The translations under genes and the position numbers were made by a program. From Bryobacterales bacterium (lineage in GTDB: Bacteria > Acidobacteriota > Terriglobia > Bryobacterales > Bryobacteraceae), in contig JADZBH010000050.1 in the NCBI GenBank assembly GCA_020852175.1, positions 1 to 64,000 of the forward strand: a stretch of DNA of 64,000 nucleotides. The letters run 5' to 3'. A model generated the notes under the pieces. That model was given only the letters and a program-made list of their open reading frames with translations. It made no database searches and was not told the origin of the DNA. Shown here piece by piece: positions 53,601 through 60,940 of the stretch (position 1 is the first letter of the stretch; each line of letters begins with the position of its first letter).

Positions 53601-56116
53601 CCGCCGGCGTCCATCTGGCCTTCCTTTCCGGCAACGAGGTGTTCTGGAAGACCCGCTTCGAGAACAGCATCTCCTCGCCGGCCACGTCTTACCGTACGCT
53701 GGTGTGCTACAAGGACACGCACGCCGATGCGCGCATCGACCCCTCCGGCATTTGGACCGGAACCTGGCGCGACCCGCGGTTCAGCCCGCCGGGCGACGGC
53801 GGACGCCCGGAGAACGCCCTGACCGGCACCATCTTCACGGTGAACTGCTGCACCTATGCGATCACCGTGCCGGAAGCCGAAGGCAAGTTGCGCTTCTGGC
53901 GCAACACCACCATCTCCAATCTCAGCCCGGGCCAGGTGGCCACGCTGCCCGACGGCACGCTCGGCTACGAATGGGACGAGACGCTGAACAACGGCTTCGC
54001 GCCTCCGGGCCTGATGAAGATGAGTTCGACGACGGTCAACGTTCCCGAACACCTCCTTGATTACGGCACCAACTACGGCCCGGGCGCCGCGACACACGCG
54101 CTCACGTTGTACAAACACGCCAGCGGCGCGCTTGTTTTCGGCGCGGGCACCGTGCAGTGGAGCTGGGGTCTGGACAGCAACCACGACCGCGGCAATGCTC
54201 CAGCCGACGTCCGCATGCAGCAGGCCACGGTAAACCTGCTGGCCGACATGGGCGTGCAGCCCACCACGCTGCAGGCGGGCTTGCTGCCCGCCATTAAGAG
54301 CACGGATACGACGGGACCAACGGTCACCATCTCCTCGCCTGTGAATGGCGCCACGGTGCCCAGCGCGGGCACGATCACCGTTTCGGGTACAGCCGCCGAC
54401 GTGGGCGGCGCGGTGGCTTCCGTGGAATACTCCACCGACGGCGGCGCCACCTGGCTTCCGGCCAATGGACGGGGAAGTTGGAGCTTCTCCTGGACCACGC
54501 CGTTCAGCGGCAGCGCCACCATTAGCGTGCGCGCCACCGACGACAGCGCCAACGCAAGCGCCACGCCCGCGCAAGTCACCGTGACGGTGGGTGCGGGTAC
54601 GAGTTGCAACCCCTGCTCCATCTGGCCGGCCGCGGTACCGGCCAGTCCGCAGGACGCCGACACCAGCGCCGTGGAACTCGGCGTGAAGTTCCGCGCCTCG
54701 GCCGCCGGGAAAGTCACGGGCGTCCGCTTCTACAAGGGCGCGGCCAACACCGGCACGCACACTGGCAAGCTGTGGTCGAGCACTGGCACGCTGCTGGCGT
54801 CGGTCACTTTCCAGAACGAGACGGCATCGGGTTGGCAGGAAGCGTTGTTCACCACGCCGGTGAACATCACGGCGAACACCACCTACGTCGTTTCTTACTG
54901 GGCCCCGGTGGGACGCTATGCGGCCGACGGCAACTACTTCACCACCCAGGGCGTCACCAACGGCCCGTTGACGGCGCTGCGCAGCGGCGTGGATGGCTTG
55001 AACGGCGTCTTCAACTACACCGGCTCGGCCTTCCCCAACACCTCTTATCAGGACACCAACTACTATGCGGACGTGCTGTTCGTACCCGATGCTCAGGGGC
55101 CGGACACGACGCCGCCGGTGATCTCCGGCCTTACGGCGACGCCTTCGGGCACGCAGGCCGTGATCGCCTACACCACGAACGAGGCGGCGGCGGGCGTGCT
55201 GAACTACGGCACGGCCCCGGCCAGTCTCACTTTGACGCAGTCCTCGCCCGCGCTCGCCACCAGCAAGAGCTTCACGGTGACCGGGCTGACGCAAGGCACA
55301 ACCTACTACTACGCGGTGACGGCCACCGACGCGGCCGGCAACGCCGCCACCTCGGCCGTGGCTTCGTTCATCGCCGGAACGGCCGACACGACGCCGCCCG
55401 CGGTCAGCGCCGTGACGGCCACGCCGTCCTCGACCTCGGCTCTGGTTTCCTGGAGCACCGATGAAGCGGCGCAGGGCCGCGTCACCTTTGGCACCTCGGC
55501 GGCGAACCTGTCCAGCGTCGTCACCGACACGACGCTCACCACCAGTAAGAGCCTGACGCTCACCGGACTCACCGGCGGCGTCACTTATTACTACCGCGTG
55601 GTGGCCACCGATGCCGCGGGCAATGTCACCACGTTCCCCGCGCCGCCCGCCGCGCCACTTACCTTCACCACCGTGTTTGGCGTGCCGAACTCGACCACGA
55701 TCGTCACAGGCACGGCCGCGGGCGGGAATGCCGCTTCGCTCGCCGCCAACGACAACAACCTGTTCCAGGTGGCTTCCACCACCACGGGCACTCCGCGGCT
55801 GACCAGCTATACCGGTCTGATTCCGAACGTGCCGCGGACCTCCACGGCGCTGCGCCTGGACGTGCGCGCCAGTGCAACGCGCACCTGCACGCAGGTGATC
55901 TCCATCTACAACTACGGCAGCAGCGCCTGGGTGCAACTCAACTCCCGCTCCATTGGAACCACGGAAACGACGGTGGCCAATCTGAGCCCGGCGGGGGCGC
56001 CTTCGAACTTTATCTCCGGCGCTGGCGCCACCGGCGATGTACAGTTCCGAGTGGATTGCAGCCGCTCGACACTGAACTTCACACATAGGAGTGAATTTGT
56101 GCGATTGTCTTACTAG
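47678..56116 (+). CDS. Giant secreted multidomain protein (NodB-like, Ig/FN3, DUF4082, dimethylformamidase-beta-like)
   Basis: The GTG at 47678 gives about 2,812 residues. A signal peptide ends at about residue 23 (TAALAQ). Domains by position: a GATase-like plus NodB-like module paralogous to the 45415 protein (to about 49330), an Ig-like domain (49500-49760), a concanavalin-like sandwich (about 49870-50390), four FN3-like repeats (50660-51770), a DUF4082-like domain (51790-52270), two FN3, then a domain like the N,N-dimethylformamidase beta subunit (52870-54290; RIDIYRLGYYGGNGA, SVGHDEYWS). After that come an Ig-like domain, a second DUF4082-like domain (54600-55090), two FN3 and a C-terminal beta domain. 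It probably acts on or in the extracellular matrix. Enzyme activity is inferred only. Confidence 0.85.
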   Translation: MKTRATLSVLFGATLLCTAALAQSNPVLVVGTTSNAFTSYYTEIVRAEGFSGASYADLTTVNASVLASRDVVILGETTLTAAQVTMFADWVAAGGKLIAMRPDKQLAGLLGLTSTPNTLAEGYLLINTSQAPGAGLVSQTIQYHGMADRYTLSGATAVATLYSTSTLATTNPAVTIRNVGALGGQAAAFTYDLARSIVYTRQGNPNWAGTERDGIPPVRSSDMFYGASSTDPQPDYVNLSKVAIPQADEQQRLLANMILYMNLSKKPLPRLWYFPFGKKAAVVMTGDDHANGGTSGRFDSHIAASPAGCVVDNWECIRSTSYIYTSTPLTPAQAQAYNAQGFELGVHVTTECQDYTASSIAATYASELAGFGAKYTTIPAPVTNRTHCIVFSDWSSQPAVEAANNIRLDTNYYYWPPAWVNNVPGFMTGSGLAMRFADLNGASINNYQAATQMTDESGQSFPYTSDTLLDRAIGPEGYYGYFVANIHTDNAFGVLQEMSDAVVASAKARNVPVISAKQLLRWLDGREATSFTNYTWNGTALGFTISLGTGATGAEVMVPSTSASGSVSGVTIGGSPVTFRTETIKGIQYAIFRAASGVVAVNYSSSVVSVSVAPQTVSLSAGQFQNFTGTVTGAADTSVTWSISPATGSLTVLNATSVRYNAPASVAATTNVTVTATSVQDPSKSASAVVTLNPSGGPSSPSFTDTTAADFGAGTGVSTYISEKEDGEVQSLPAAGAEFSGSALPAGWNSVVWQAGGTATVSGGAVLLNSARAGTDAIYTQGGVLEYSATFSTAAYQHAGFSVDLSTAPWAIFSTGEGGALFARSHDGTTPVETNLGASYLGAPHVYRIQWIAGTIIYSIDGVQVASHALNIAASLRPMFSSFLTGVTPLAVQWAQLTPYAAPSTFTSRVLDAGLALPWSVVNWTATTPAGTSLAMSVRTGNVPVPDATWSTFNAIASGGTVGVTARYLQYQAQFTSSDVNVTAALRSITVNTTAAIGNVSSGNISSTGATLTWTTTAPSDSQADYGTLISYGSTTPLDPSMVTNHAVTLSGLTPNTLYHFRVKSRDAQGALLVSDDYTFTTSPSASIVITGIQAAGVGTTANVTWTTDRASDSRVDFGATPSALPFVATGTTGSTAHAVQLTGLTPGVPYYFRVTSADAFGSSTSPAPPATLSFVPSDNVPPVISAITATPSATSAVVAWTTNELSNSRVNYGASAGALNLSVNDAALVTAHSVTLPGLTGNTTYYYTVTSTDASGNPATAPVSPASFTTPDGSAPAITGVAVVPGLLGVATVKWTTNRASNSRIDYGTTAGSLPLNASDAAMTTTHTLRLTGLAQGQRYYFRLSSTDAASLTGVYPDANLPAASFVENALSLWNASTTPAVISDPDTSPVELGVKFTSTSAGTAVGIAFYKGAANTGAHTGSIWSAAGTLLSTGSFTNETASGWQQMMLNTPVVIAANTTYIVSYRAPNGRYSVNENFFATGLTNGPLTAPASAGAGGNGTFSYVIGQAPLSTYNATNYWVDVVFLDNVAPAVSNVAAAPAATSATVTWTTSEAANALVQYGTSASNLNLTASTAAFATAQNVLLTGLTANTTYYYRVVSADTAGNATEFPLTPAVPNSFTTQAAVALNITGVTAVAGSTSAIVTWATNVIANSRVDYGTSATTLNLSANDAANVTGHSVTLNGLTPATTYYFRVTSTEPGGATLTSPAAPQPAASFLTNPGSPGGGNPPSEWDISGSGDANLQGFSTEISYNLGETARFKIKSNASSYRIDIYRLGYYGGNGATFIATVNPSVALPQSQPNCLSEPSTGLIDCGNWAESASWAIPANAKSGVYVAKLVRLSGGTGSSHIVFVVRDDASTAQIVFQTSDTTWQAYNEYGGNSLYTGSPAGRAYKVSYNRPFITRGNSAQDWVFNAEYPMIRWLEANGYDVTYIAGVDADRRGNLLTNHKIFMSVGHDEYWSGTQRANVEAARAAGVHLAFLSGNEVFWKTRFENSISSPATSYRTLVCYKDTHADARIDPSGIWTGTWRDPRFSPPGDGGRPENALTGTIFTVNCCTYAITVPEAEGKLRFWRNTTISNLSPGQVATLPDGTLGYEWDETLNNGFAPPGLMKMSSTTVNVPEHLLDYGTNYGPGAATHALTLYKHASGALVFGAGTVQWSWGLDSNHDRGNAPADVRMQQATVNLLADMGVQPTTLQAGLLPAIKSTDTTGPTVTISSPVNGATVPSAGTITVSGTAADVGGAVASVEYSTDGGATWLPANGRGSWSFSWTTPFSGSATISVRATDDSANASATPAQVTVTVGAGTSCNPCSIWPAAVPASPQDADTSAVELGVKFRASAAGKVTGVRFYKGAANTGTHTGKLWSSTGTLLASVTFQNETASGWQEALFTTPVNITANTTYVVSYWAPVGRYAADGNYFTTQGVTNGPLTALRSGVDGLNGVFNYTGSAFPNTSYQDTNYYADVLFVPDAQGPDTTPPVISGLTATPSGTQAVIAYTTNEAAAGVLNYGTAPASLTLTQSSPALATSKSFTVTGLTQGTTYYYAVTATDAAGNAATSAVASFIAGTADTTPPAVSAVTATPSSTSALVSWSTDEAAQGRVTFGTSAANLSSVVTDTTLTTSKSLTLTGLTGGVTYYYRVVATDAAGNVTTFPAPPAAPLTFTTVFGVPNSTTIVTGTAAGGNAASLAANDNNLFQVASTTTGTPRLTSYTGLIPNVPRTSTALRLDVRASATRTCTQVISIYNYGSSAWVQLNSRSIGTTETTVANLSPAGAPSNFISGAGATGDVQFRVDCSRSTLNFTHRSEFVRLSY

Positions 56117-56128
56117 GCTTCGAACTCC

Positions 56129-57391
56129 TTGTACAGACTCGACTGGCTGGAACAGCTAAAGCTGAAAACGGCACGTGTGCCGGAACGCATGCAGGTGGCA
56201 GGAGTTCACCCCGCCGTCTGGCAACTGGGGTTCACCAGCATGCTCACCGACATCTCGGCGGAGATGGTGACCAGCGTTCTGCCGGCCTTCCTGGTCCTCT
56301 ACCTGCATGTAAGCCCGCTGGCTTACGGCGCGGTGGACGGCCTGTATCACGGGATGGCCGTGGCGCTGCTCAGCATCGCCGGCAGCATCGTGGCCGACCG
56401 CCGGCGCAGTTACCGCGAGGTGGCCGCCGCCGGCTATGGTATCTCGGCCGTCTGCAAGCTGGCGCTGGCCGCCGCCGGTCCCGCCTGGGGCTGGGTGGCC
56501 ACGATCATCGCCATTGACCGTGTAGGCAAGGGGGCGCGCGTGGCGCCGCGCGACTCACTCATCAGCCTGCACAGCAAACGGGAACTGCTGGCCACCTCGT
56601 TTGCCGTGCACCGGTCGCTGGACGCCTGCGGCAGCCTGTTGGGTCCCCTGGCGGCCTTTCTCATCCTGTCGCGCCTGCCGAACGGCTATAACGCCGTCTG
56701 GCTCACAAGTTTCGTCTTCGCGCTGCTGGGCCTGGCCATCCTCCTCCTGTTCGTGCGCAATCCATCGCCTGAAACCGGCGGCGGCGCGGTCCATTCCTTC
56801 CGGGAAATGCTGGCCCTCCGCGAGAACCTGCCCTTCCGGGGCATCCTGGCCGGTTCGGCGATTCTCGGCGCGCTTACCGTGAGCGATGGGTTCATCTACC
56901 TGTCCCTGCAACGAACCTCGGGCCTTGCGCCCACCTATTTCCCGCTGCTGTTTTCGGCTACCTCCTGCGGTTACATGCTCTTCTCTCTGCCCGCCGGAAT
57001 GCTGGCCGACCGTTTCGGCATGGTGCGCGTCCTTCTCAGCGGCTACGCGGTTCTGATCGCCGTCTACCTCGTGCTCGCCTTCGCCGGGCCCCTGCCGGGA
57101 CTGATTTTCCTGATTCCCGCCCTGATGGGACTCTACTACGCCGGCACCGAGGGCATTCTGCGGGCGCTGACCAGCCGCGTCGTCCCGGAGCATCTCCGAG
57201 CCAGCGGCCTGGCCGCGCTCACCACCATGCTCGGGTTTGGTAAGTTGTTTTCAGCCCTGCTCTTCGGCTACGTATGGCAGACCTATCACGAACGGACCGC
57301 CATGGCCGTCTTCGCCATCGCCTTCGCCTGCCTGCTTCCTTTCGTCTGGTTCATCCTTAGACCCCGCAATGACCACTCCCTCGCCGCGTAA
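56129..57391 (+). CDS. MFS transporter
   Basis: The protein has 420 residues from a TTG at 56129; an ATG at 56189 (MQVAGVHPAV) is an equally possible start and neither has a strong ribosome site. Twelve hydrophobic segments are expected. The MFS loop motif between helices 2 and 3 reads SIVADRRRSYREV, and DRVGKGARVAPRDSLI is typical of a subgroup often encoded near surface polysaccharide or respiratory genes. GMLADRFGMVRVLLSG is the second-half repeat of the loop. The substrate is unknown. The gene begins 12 bases after the giant gene's stop and may be cotranscribed. Confidence 0.88.
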   Translation: MYRLDWLEQLKLKTARVPERMQVAGVHPAVWQLGFTSMLTDISAEMVTSVLPAFLVLYLHVSPLAYGAVDGLYHGMAVALLSIAGSIVADRRRSYREVAAAGYGISAVCKLALAAAGPAWGWVATIIAIDRVGKGARVAPRDSLISLHSKRELLATSFAVHRSLDACGSLLGPLAAFLILSRLPNGYNAVWLTSFVFALLGLAILLLFVRNPSPETGGGAVHSFREMLALRENLPFRGILAGSAILGALTVSDGFIYLSLQRTSGLAPTYFPLLFSATSCGYMLFSLPAGMLADRFGMVRVLLSGYAVLIAVYLVLAFAGPLPGLIFLIPALMGLYYAGTEGILRALTSRVVPEHLRASGLAALTTMLGFGKLFSALLFGYVWQTYHERTAMAVFAIAFACLLPFVWFILRPRNDHSLAA

Positions 57392-58502
57392 AACGTCACC
57401 CGCTCTCATCTTCCTCATCCTTTGCCTTGTCAGCTTCGCCGCCCTGGGGCTGTACTTCTTCCGGGCCACACGGCAGACTGGACCAGCGAACGATGCGGAG
57501 CAATCGGAGACCGCGCCCTCCTCCGGGCCGCCGGCTGCCAATCCCAGCCCCTCGCCGTCCGGTTCCGAACCCGCGGCTGGAGCCAAACCGGCCGATGCTT
57601 CCACCCAGCCCGACGAACTCGCCACACCCGCTCCCAAACGCATCTACTTCCGTTCCACCAACGTCGAACGCGGCTATGGCCAGATGGCCTATCTCGACCT
57701 TCCCCGGCTCGATGCCCCGCCTTCGCTCACCAGTCTCTCCTGCGAAGTGCTCGACGTTTCGATTTCCGGCGCTGGCATCTGTCTGGTGGCCACGCGCGGC
57801 GTCCTCACACGCTATGACGCCATCCTCTTTAATCCCGGCGGTAAGACGCGCCACAGCATTCCTCTGGGGGGCATTCCCAGCCGCACCCGGCTGAACCGGG
57901 ACGGCACGATGGCCGCCACCACGGTCTTTCTCACCGGCCACGGCTACGATTCGGTGGACTTCACCACCGAAACGCTGCTCATCGACACCCGCACCGGAAC
58001 GCCGCTGGTCAACCTGGAGGAGTACTCCGTGTCCCGCGGCGGCAAGCGCATCGACGCCAAGGATGTGAACTACTGGGGCGTCACCTTCACGCCCGACGGC
58101 AAACGCTTTTATTGCACGCTTTCGACGAACCGCCAGCACTACCTGGTGCGCGCCGATATCGCCACCAGGACAGGGGAGACGCTGCGCGACAACGTCGAGT
58201 GCCCCTCGCTGTCGCCCAACGGTAAGCGCGTGGTCTATAAGAAGCGTATCCCCGGCAGCCGCGTTGCCTGGCGGCTGCACATTCTCGACCTGGCCGCCAA
58301 CGTCGAGACGCCGCTTCCTGAAACGCGGAGCGTGGACGATCAACTCGAGTGGCTCGACGACGGCCATGTGCTCTATTCCTTGCCCGAAAATGCGTCCACG
58401 CCGAGCCCCGGCACCGACGTTTGGATGATCGACGTCGATCGGGCGACGCCCCCCACGAAGTTCCTTCCGAAGGCCTACTCACCGTCTGTAGTCCGGCAAT
58501 AG
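57369..58502 (+). CDS. Membrane-anchored TolB/PD40-like propeller protein
   Basis: The ATG at 57369 overlaps the transporter gene by 23 bases and gives 377 residues. A membrane helix at about 12-30 is followed by a Pro/Ala/Ser-rich linker (about 38-90) and a propeller-like domain with PD40-type turns (FTPDGKRFYC, LSPNGKRVVYKK, LEWLDDGHVLYS). It probably faces the periplasm. Unlike the protein at 3160 it has no DNA-binding domain. Function unknown; a protein-protein or glycan-binding role would fit. Confidence 0.75.
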   Translation: MTTPSPRKTSPALIFLILCLVSFAALGLYFFRATRQTGPANDAEQSETAPSSGPPAANPSPSPSGSEPAAGAKPADASTQPDELATPAPKRIYFRSTNVERGYGQMAYLDLPRLDAPPSLTSLSCEVLDVSISGAGICLVATRGVLTRYDAILFNPGGKTRHSIPLGGIPSRTRLNRDGTMAATTVFLTGHGYDSVDFTTETLLIDTRTGTPLVNLEEYSVSRGGKRIDAKDVNYWGVTFTPDGKRFYCTLSTNRQHYLVRADIATRTGETLRDNVECPSLSPNGKRVVYKKRIPGSRVAWRLHILDLAANVETPLPETRSVDDQLEWLDDGHVLYSLPENASTPSPGTDVWMIDVDRATPPTKFLPKAYSPSVVRQ

Positions 58503-59017
58503 ACCCGGGAGTACGTCTAGCCGTCCTCTTACTTAGAACCTTAGGGGAGGGGGATTCCCACCCCTAGTACTTTCGCCCTGTAACCGTTGTTGGATAGCCA
58601 CACTCCACGCGCTGGTTCCAAGGTCCTGGAACTGTACAGTGAAGGTTTCATTAGGAATATATCTTATTTGTTATCAATGTATTACAAGTATGACGTTGGA
58701 CCTCCATCCTCAGGTGGTGCTTTTGAAGTACGATTTTTGGTTGTCATTGCTACCTCACCAGCGGTAGTAAGGTGGAGGACTGCGTCTACTCCTGATGTTC
58801 GCCCAGGAAGACTGCACAGAATCCCACGATTCGGACATCCGGCCCCCAGCACCTTAGATCCACATTCCTGAGTTTTGGGATTCCATCCGCGAACTCGGCC
58901 TTCAGCCTGATTCGAAGTGTGAAAAGTCACTCTAACTCATTGAAAAATGAATAGCTTTACCTCTGGAGCGTGAATTGCTTCAGTCAAGGCGTGCGGACTT
59001 CCGCCCAAGGCTGATTC
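58503..59017. other. Intergenic region with G/C inverted repeat and AT-rich tract
   Basis: No gene is supported in these 515 bases. The left part has an inverted repeat (58542-58566). Positions about 58630-58760 are clearly poorer in G+C than anything around them and lack codon structure. No promoter is recognised with confidence. The region separates the giant-protein block from the deacetylase-glycosyltransferase operon. Confidence 0.5.
58542..58566. repeat. Imperfect inverted repeat TAGGGG / CCCCTA
   Basis: TAGGGG (58542-58547) and CCCCTA (58561-58566) flank a nested GGG/CCC pair, 39 bases after the stop of the TolB-like gene. No T-run follows, so it may be an operator or a weak terminator. 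Confidence 0.4.
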
Positions 59018-59758
59018 GTGATTCTGCTGGCGACCTACCACGAGATAACCGAAAACGATTCCCGGTACGTGTACTCGATTAGTACTTCCCGGTTTGTCGA
59101 GCACACTCAGGTGCTCGGCCACCTTGCCGTGACGACGGGCTCGACGGCCCTTAGTTTCGACGATGGCCATCTTTCGAACTACGAGTTGGCTCTGCCGATT
59201 CTGGAGACGCACAACTGCCGGGCGATTCACTTTTTGTCGGCGAGTTGGATTGGGCGGCGGGACAGTTTCATGGACTGGAATCAGGTGCGGGAGTTGCAAA
59301 GGGCGGGGCACGAGATTCAGAGCCACTCCTGGTCGCACCCGTTTCTGACCGAGTGCAAGGACGAGGATCTGGAACTCGAACTGACACGGTCGAAGGAAGT
59401 GATCGAGGACCGGCTGGGCGTCGAGGTGACGGCGATTTCGATGCCCGGCGGACGTTGGGACCGGCGCGTGGTGCGCGCCTGCGCCATGGCGGGGTATCAG
59501 CGGATCTATCTATCGGACCCGTTTTTCCGGCCCCGCATCGTGGACAACGTGGAGATTCTGGGCCGGCTGATGGTGAGCCGGACGATGAGCGCGCATTCTC
59601 TGCACCGTTGGGTGTCGGGCAACAACCGGCAGTTCGGCATTGAGTGGATGCGGCGGCGCTCGAAGGACCTGGCGCGGAACGTTCTGGGGAATTCGATGTA
59701 CCACCTGCTGTGGCGCACCCTGGGCGGCGCCGAGCGGAGTTTGCAGGGGCGCGGCTAA
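59018..59758 (+). CDS. Polysaccharide deacetylase (CE4/NodB family)
   Basis: The GTG at 59018, with AAGG 8 bases upstream, gives 246 residues. The NodB motifs are intact: ALSFDDGH (catalytic and metal-binding Asp pair), EIQSHSWSHP (metal-binding His pair) and SMPGGRWD. There is no signal peptide, so it would act in the cytoplasm or on the inner face of the membrane, for example on a lipid-linked or nucleotide-bound N-acetyl sugar. It leads an operon of three glycosyltransferases and a formyltransferase-like gene, which makes deacetylation followed by N-formylation an attractive reading. Confidence 0.88.
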   Translation: MILLATYHEITENDSRYVYSISTSRFVEHTQVLGHLAVTTGSTALSFDDGHLSNYELALPILETHNCRAIHFLSASWIGRRDSFMDWNQVRELQRAGHEIQSHSWSHPFLTECKDEDLELELTRSKEVIEDRLGVEVTAISMPGGRWDRRVVRACAMAGYQRIYLSDPFFRPRIVDNVEILGRLMVSRTMSAHSLHRWVSGNNRQFGIEWMRRRSKDLARNVLGNSMYHLLWRTLGGAERSLQGRG

Positions 59759-59776
59759 GGAGTGGCGAGGAAGGGC

Positions 59777-60940
59777 ATGATTACGGCGGCGCATCTGATG
59801 AGCAGCGGCGGGCTTTACGGGGCGGAGCACATGTTCCTCTCCCTGGCCGGCGGCTTGCGCTCGCTGAACTGCCACGTCCGGCTCGGCGTGTTTCACAACG
59901 CGCAGGCGGGGCGCCCGGCGCTGGGCGACGCGGCCCGGCAGCAGGACATCGAGACGGCGCCGTTTCACTGCCAGGGCCGTTGGGATTGGAGTTGCTTGCA
60001 AGCGATCCGTTCCTGGCTGCGCGTGACACGGCCCGACGTGGTGCATTGCCATGGCTACAAGGCCGACCTGTACGGATACGTGGCGGCCCGGGGCCTGGGA
60101 ATCCCGCTGGTGGCCACCTGCCACAACTGGACCAATGAGAACCGCAACCTGAAGCTCTACGCGCATGCCGACCGGGTGGTGTTGCGGCGGTTCCATCATG
60201 TGGCGGCCGTCTCGGCGAATGTTGAAACCTGTCTGATCGGCGCGGGCGTGCCGGCGCGGAAGCTGTCCGTGATTGGCAATGGCGTGCCGGTGGAGGCGAT
60301 CGCATCGGCCGGGCCGTCGCTGGGAGCGCTGGCCGGGGAGTCCCGCCAGTTGGTGGGCGCGGTGGGCCGCATGGTGGAGAGCAAGGGCTTCGATGTGCTG
60401 CTGCGGGCCATTCCCCGCGTGATCGAAGAGGCGCCGGGGACGAAATTCGTCCTTGTAGGCGACGGTCCGGAGCGGGAACGCCTGGAGGCGATGGCCGCCG
60501 GGATGGGCCTGCGGCAGCATGTGGTGTTCACCGGCGTGCGCGGCGATATGCCGGGCGTCTACCGTTCGTTGAGCCAGTTCGTGCTGCCTTCGTTCAACGA
60601 AGGCATGCCGATGTCGGTGCTGGAGGCCATGGCGGCTTCGGTCCCGGTGGTGGCTACGCGCGTGGGGGCCCTGCCGGAGTTGATTGGCGATGCACAGGCG
60701 GGGATGCTGGTAAACCCGGGCGAGCCAGGCGAACTGGCCGGGGCGATTCTCCAACTTCTGCGGGCGCCGGCGCAGGCGCGCAGCATGGGCCTGAACGGTT
60801 ACGCCTGGGTGCGGGACCGGTATTCCTCGCGCGCGATGGCGCAAACCTATCTCAAGCTGTACGAATCGCTGCTCGGCGAAGGGCGTTCGAGCGGAGCGCT
60901 GGTCGCGGGCGAAGTCGTGGACAAGGGAGCAGCCGCATGA
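59777..60940 (+). CDS. GT4-family glycosyltransferase
   Basis: The ATG at 59777 has GAGGAAGGGC in front and gives 387 residues; a GTG at 59762 is in frame but crowds its ribosome site. The N-domain reads MITAAHLMSSGGLYGAEHMF and VVHCHGYKADLYG. The C-domain has AVGRMVESKGFDVLL, FVLVGDGPERERLE, FTGVRGDMPGVYRSL and EGMPMSVLEAMAASVPVVAT with the EX7E motif. It is a retaining transferase in the cytoplasm. Confidence 0.91.
   Translation: MITAAHLMSSGGLYGAEHMFLSLAGGLRSLNCHVRLGVFHNAQAGRPALGDAARQQDIETAPFHCQGRWDWSCLQAIRSWLRVTRPDVVHCHGYKADLYGYVAARGLGIPLVATCHNWTNENRNLKLYAHADRVVLRRFHHVAAVSANVETCLIGAGVPARKLSVIGNGVPVEAIASAGPSLGALAGESRQLVGAVGRMVESKGFDVLLRAIPRVIEEAPGTKFVLVGDGPERERLEAMAAGMGLRQHVVFTGVRGDMPGVYRSLSQFVLPSFNEGMPMSVLEAMAASVPVVATRVGALPELIGDAQAGMLVNPGEPGELAGAILQLLRAPAQARSMGLNGYAWVRDRYSSRAMAQTYLKLYESLLGEGRSSGALVAGEVVDKGAAA

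Noticed and set aside
58630..58760. AT-rich tract as a recently acquired gene or tRNA remnant
   Set aside because: No frame with codon structure, no tRNA-like arms and no flanking direct repeats were seen; recorded only as a composition anomaly.
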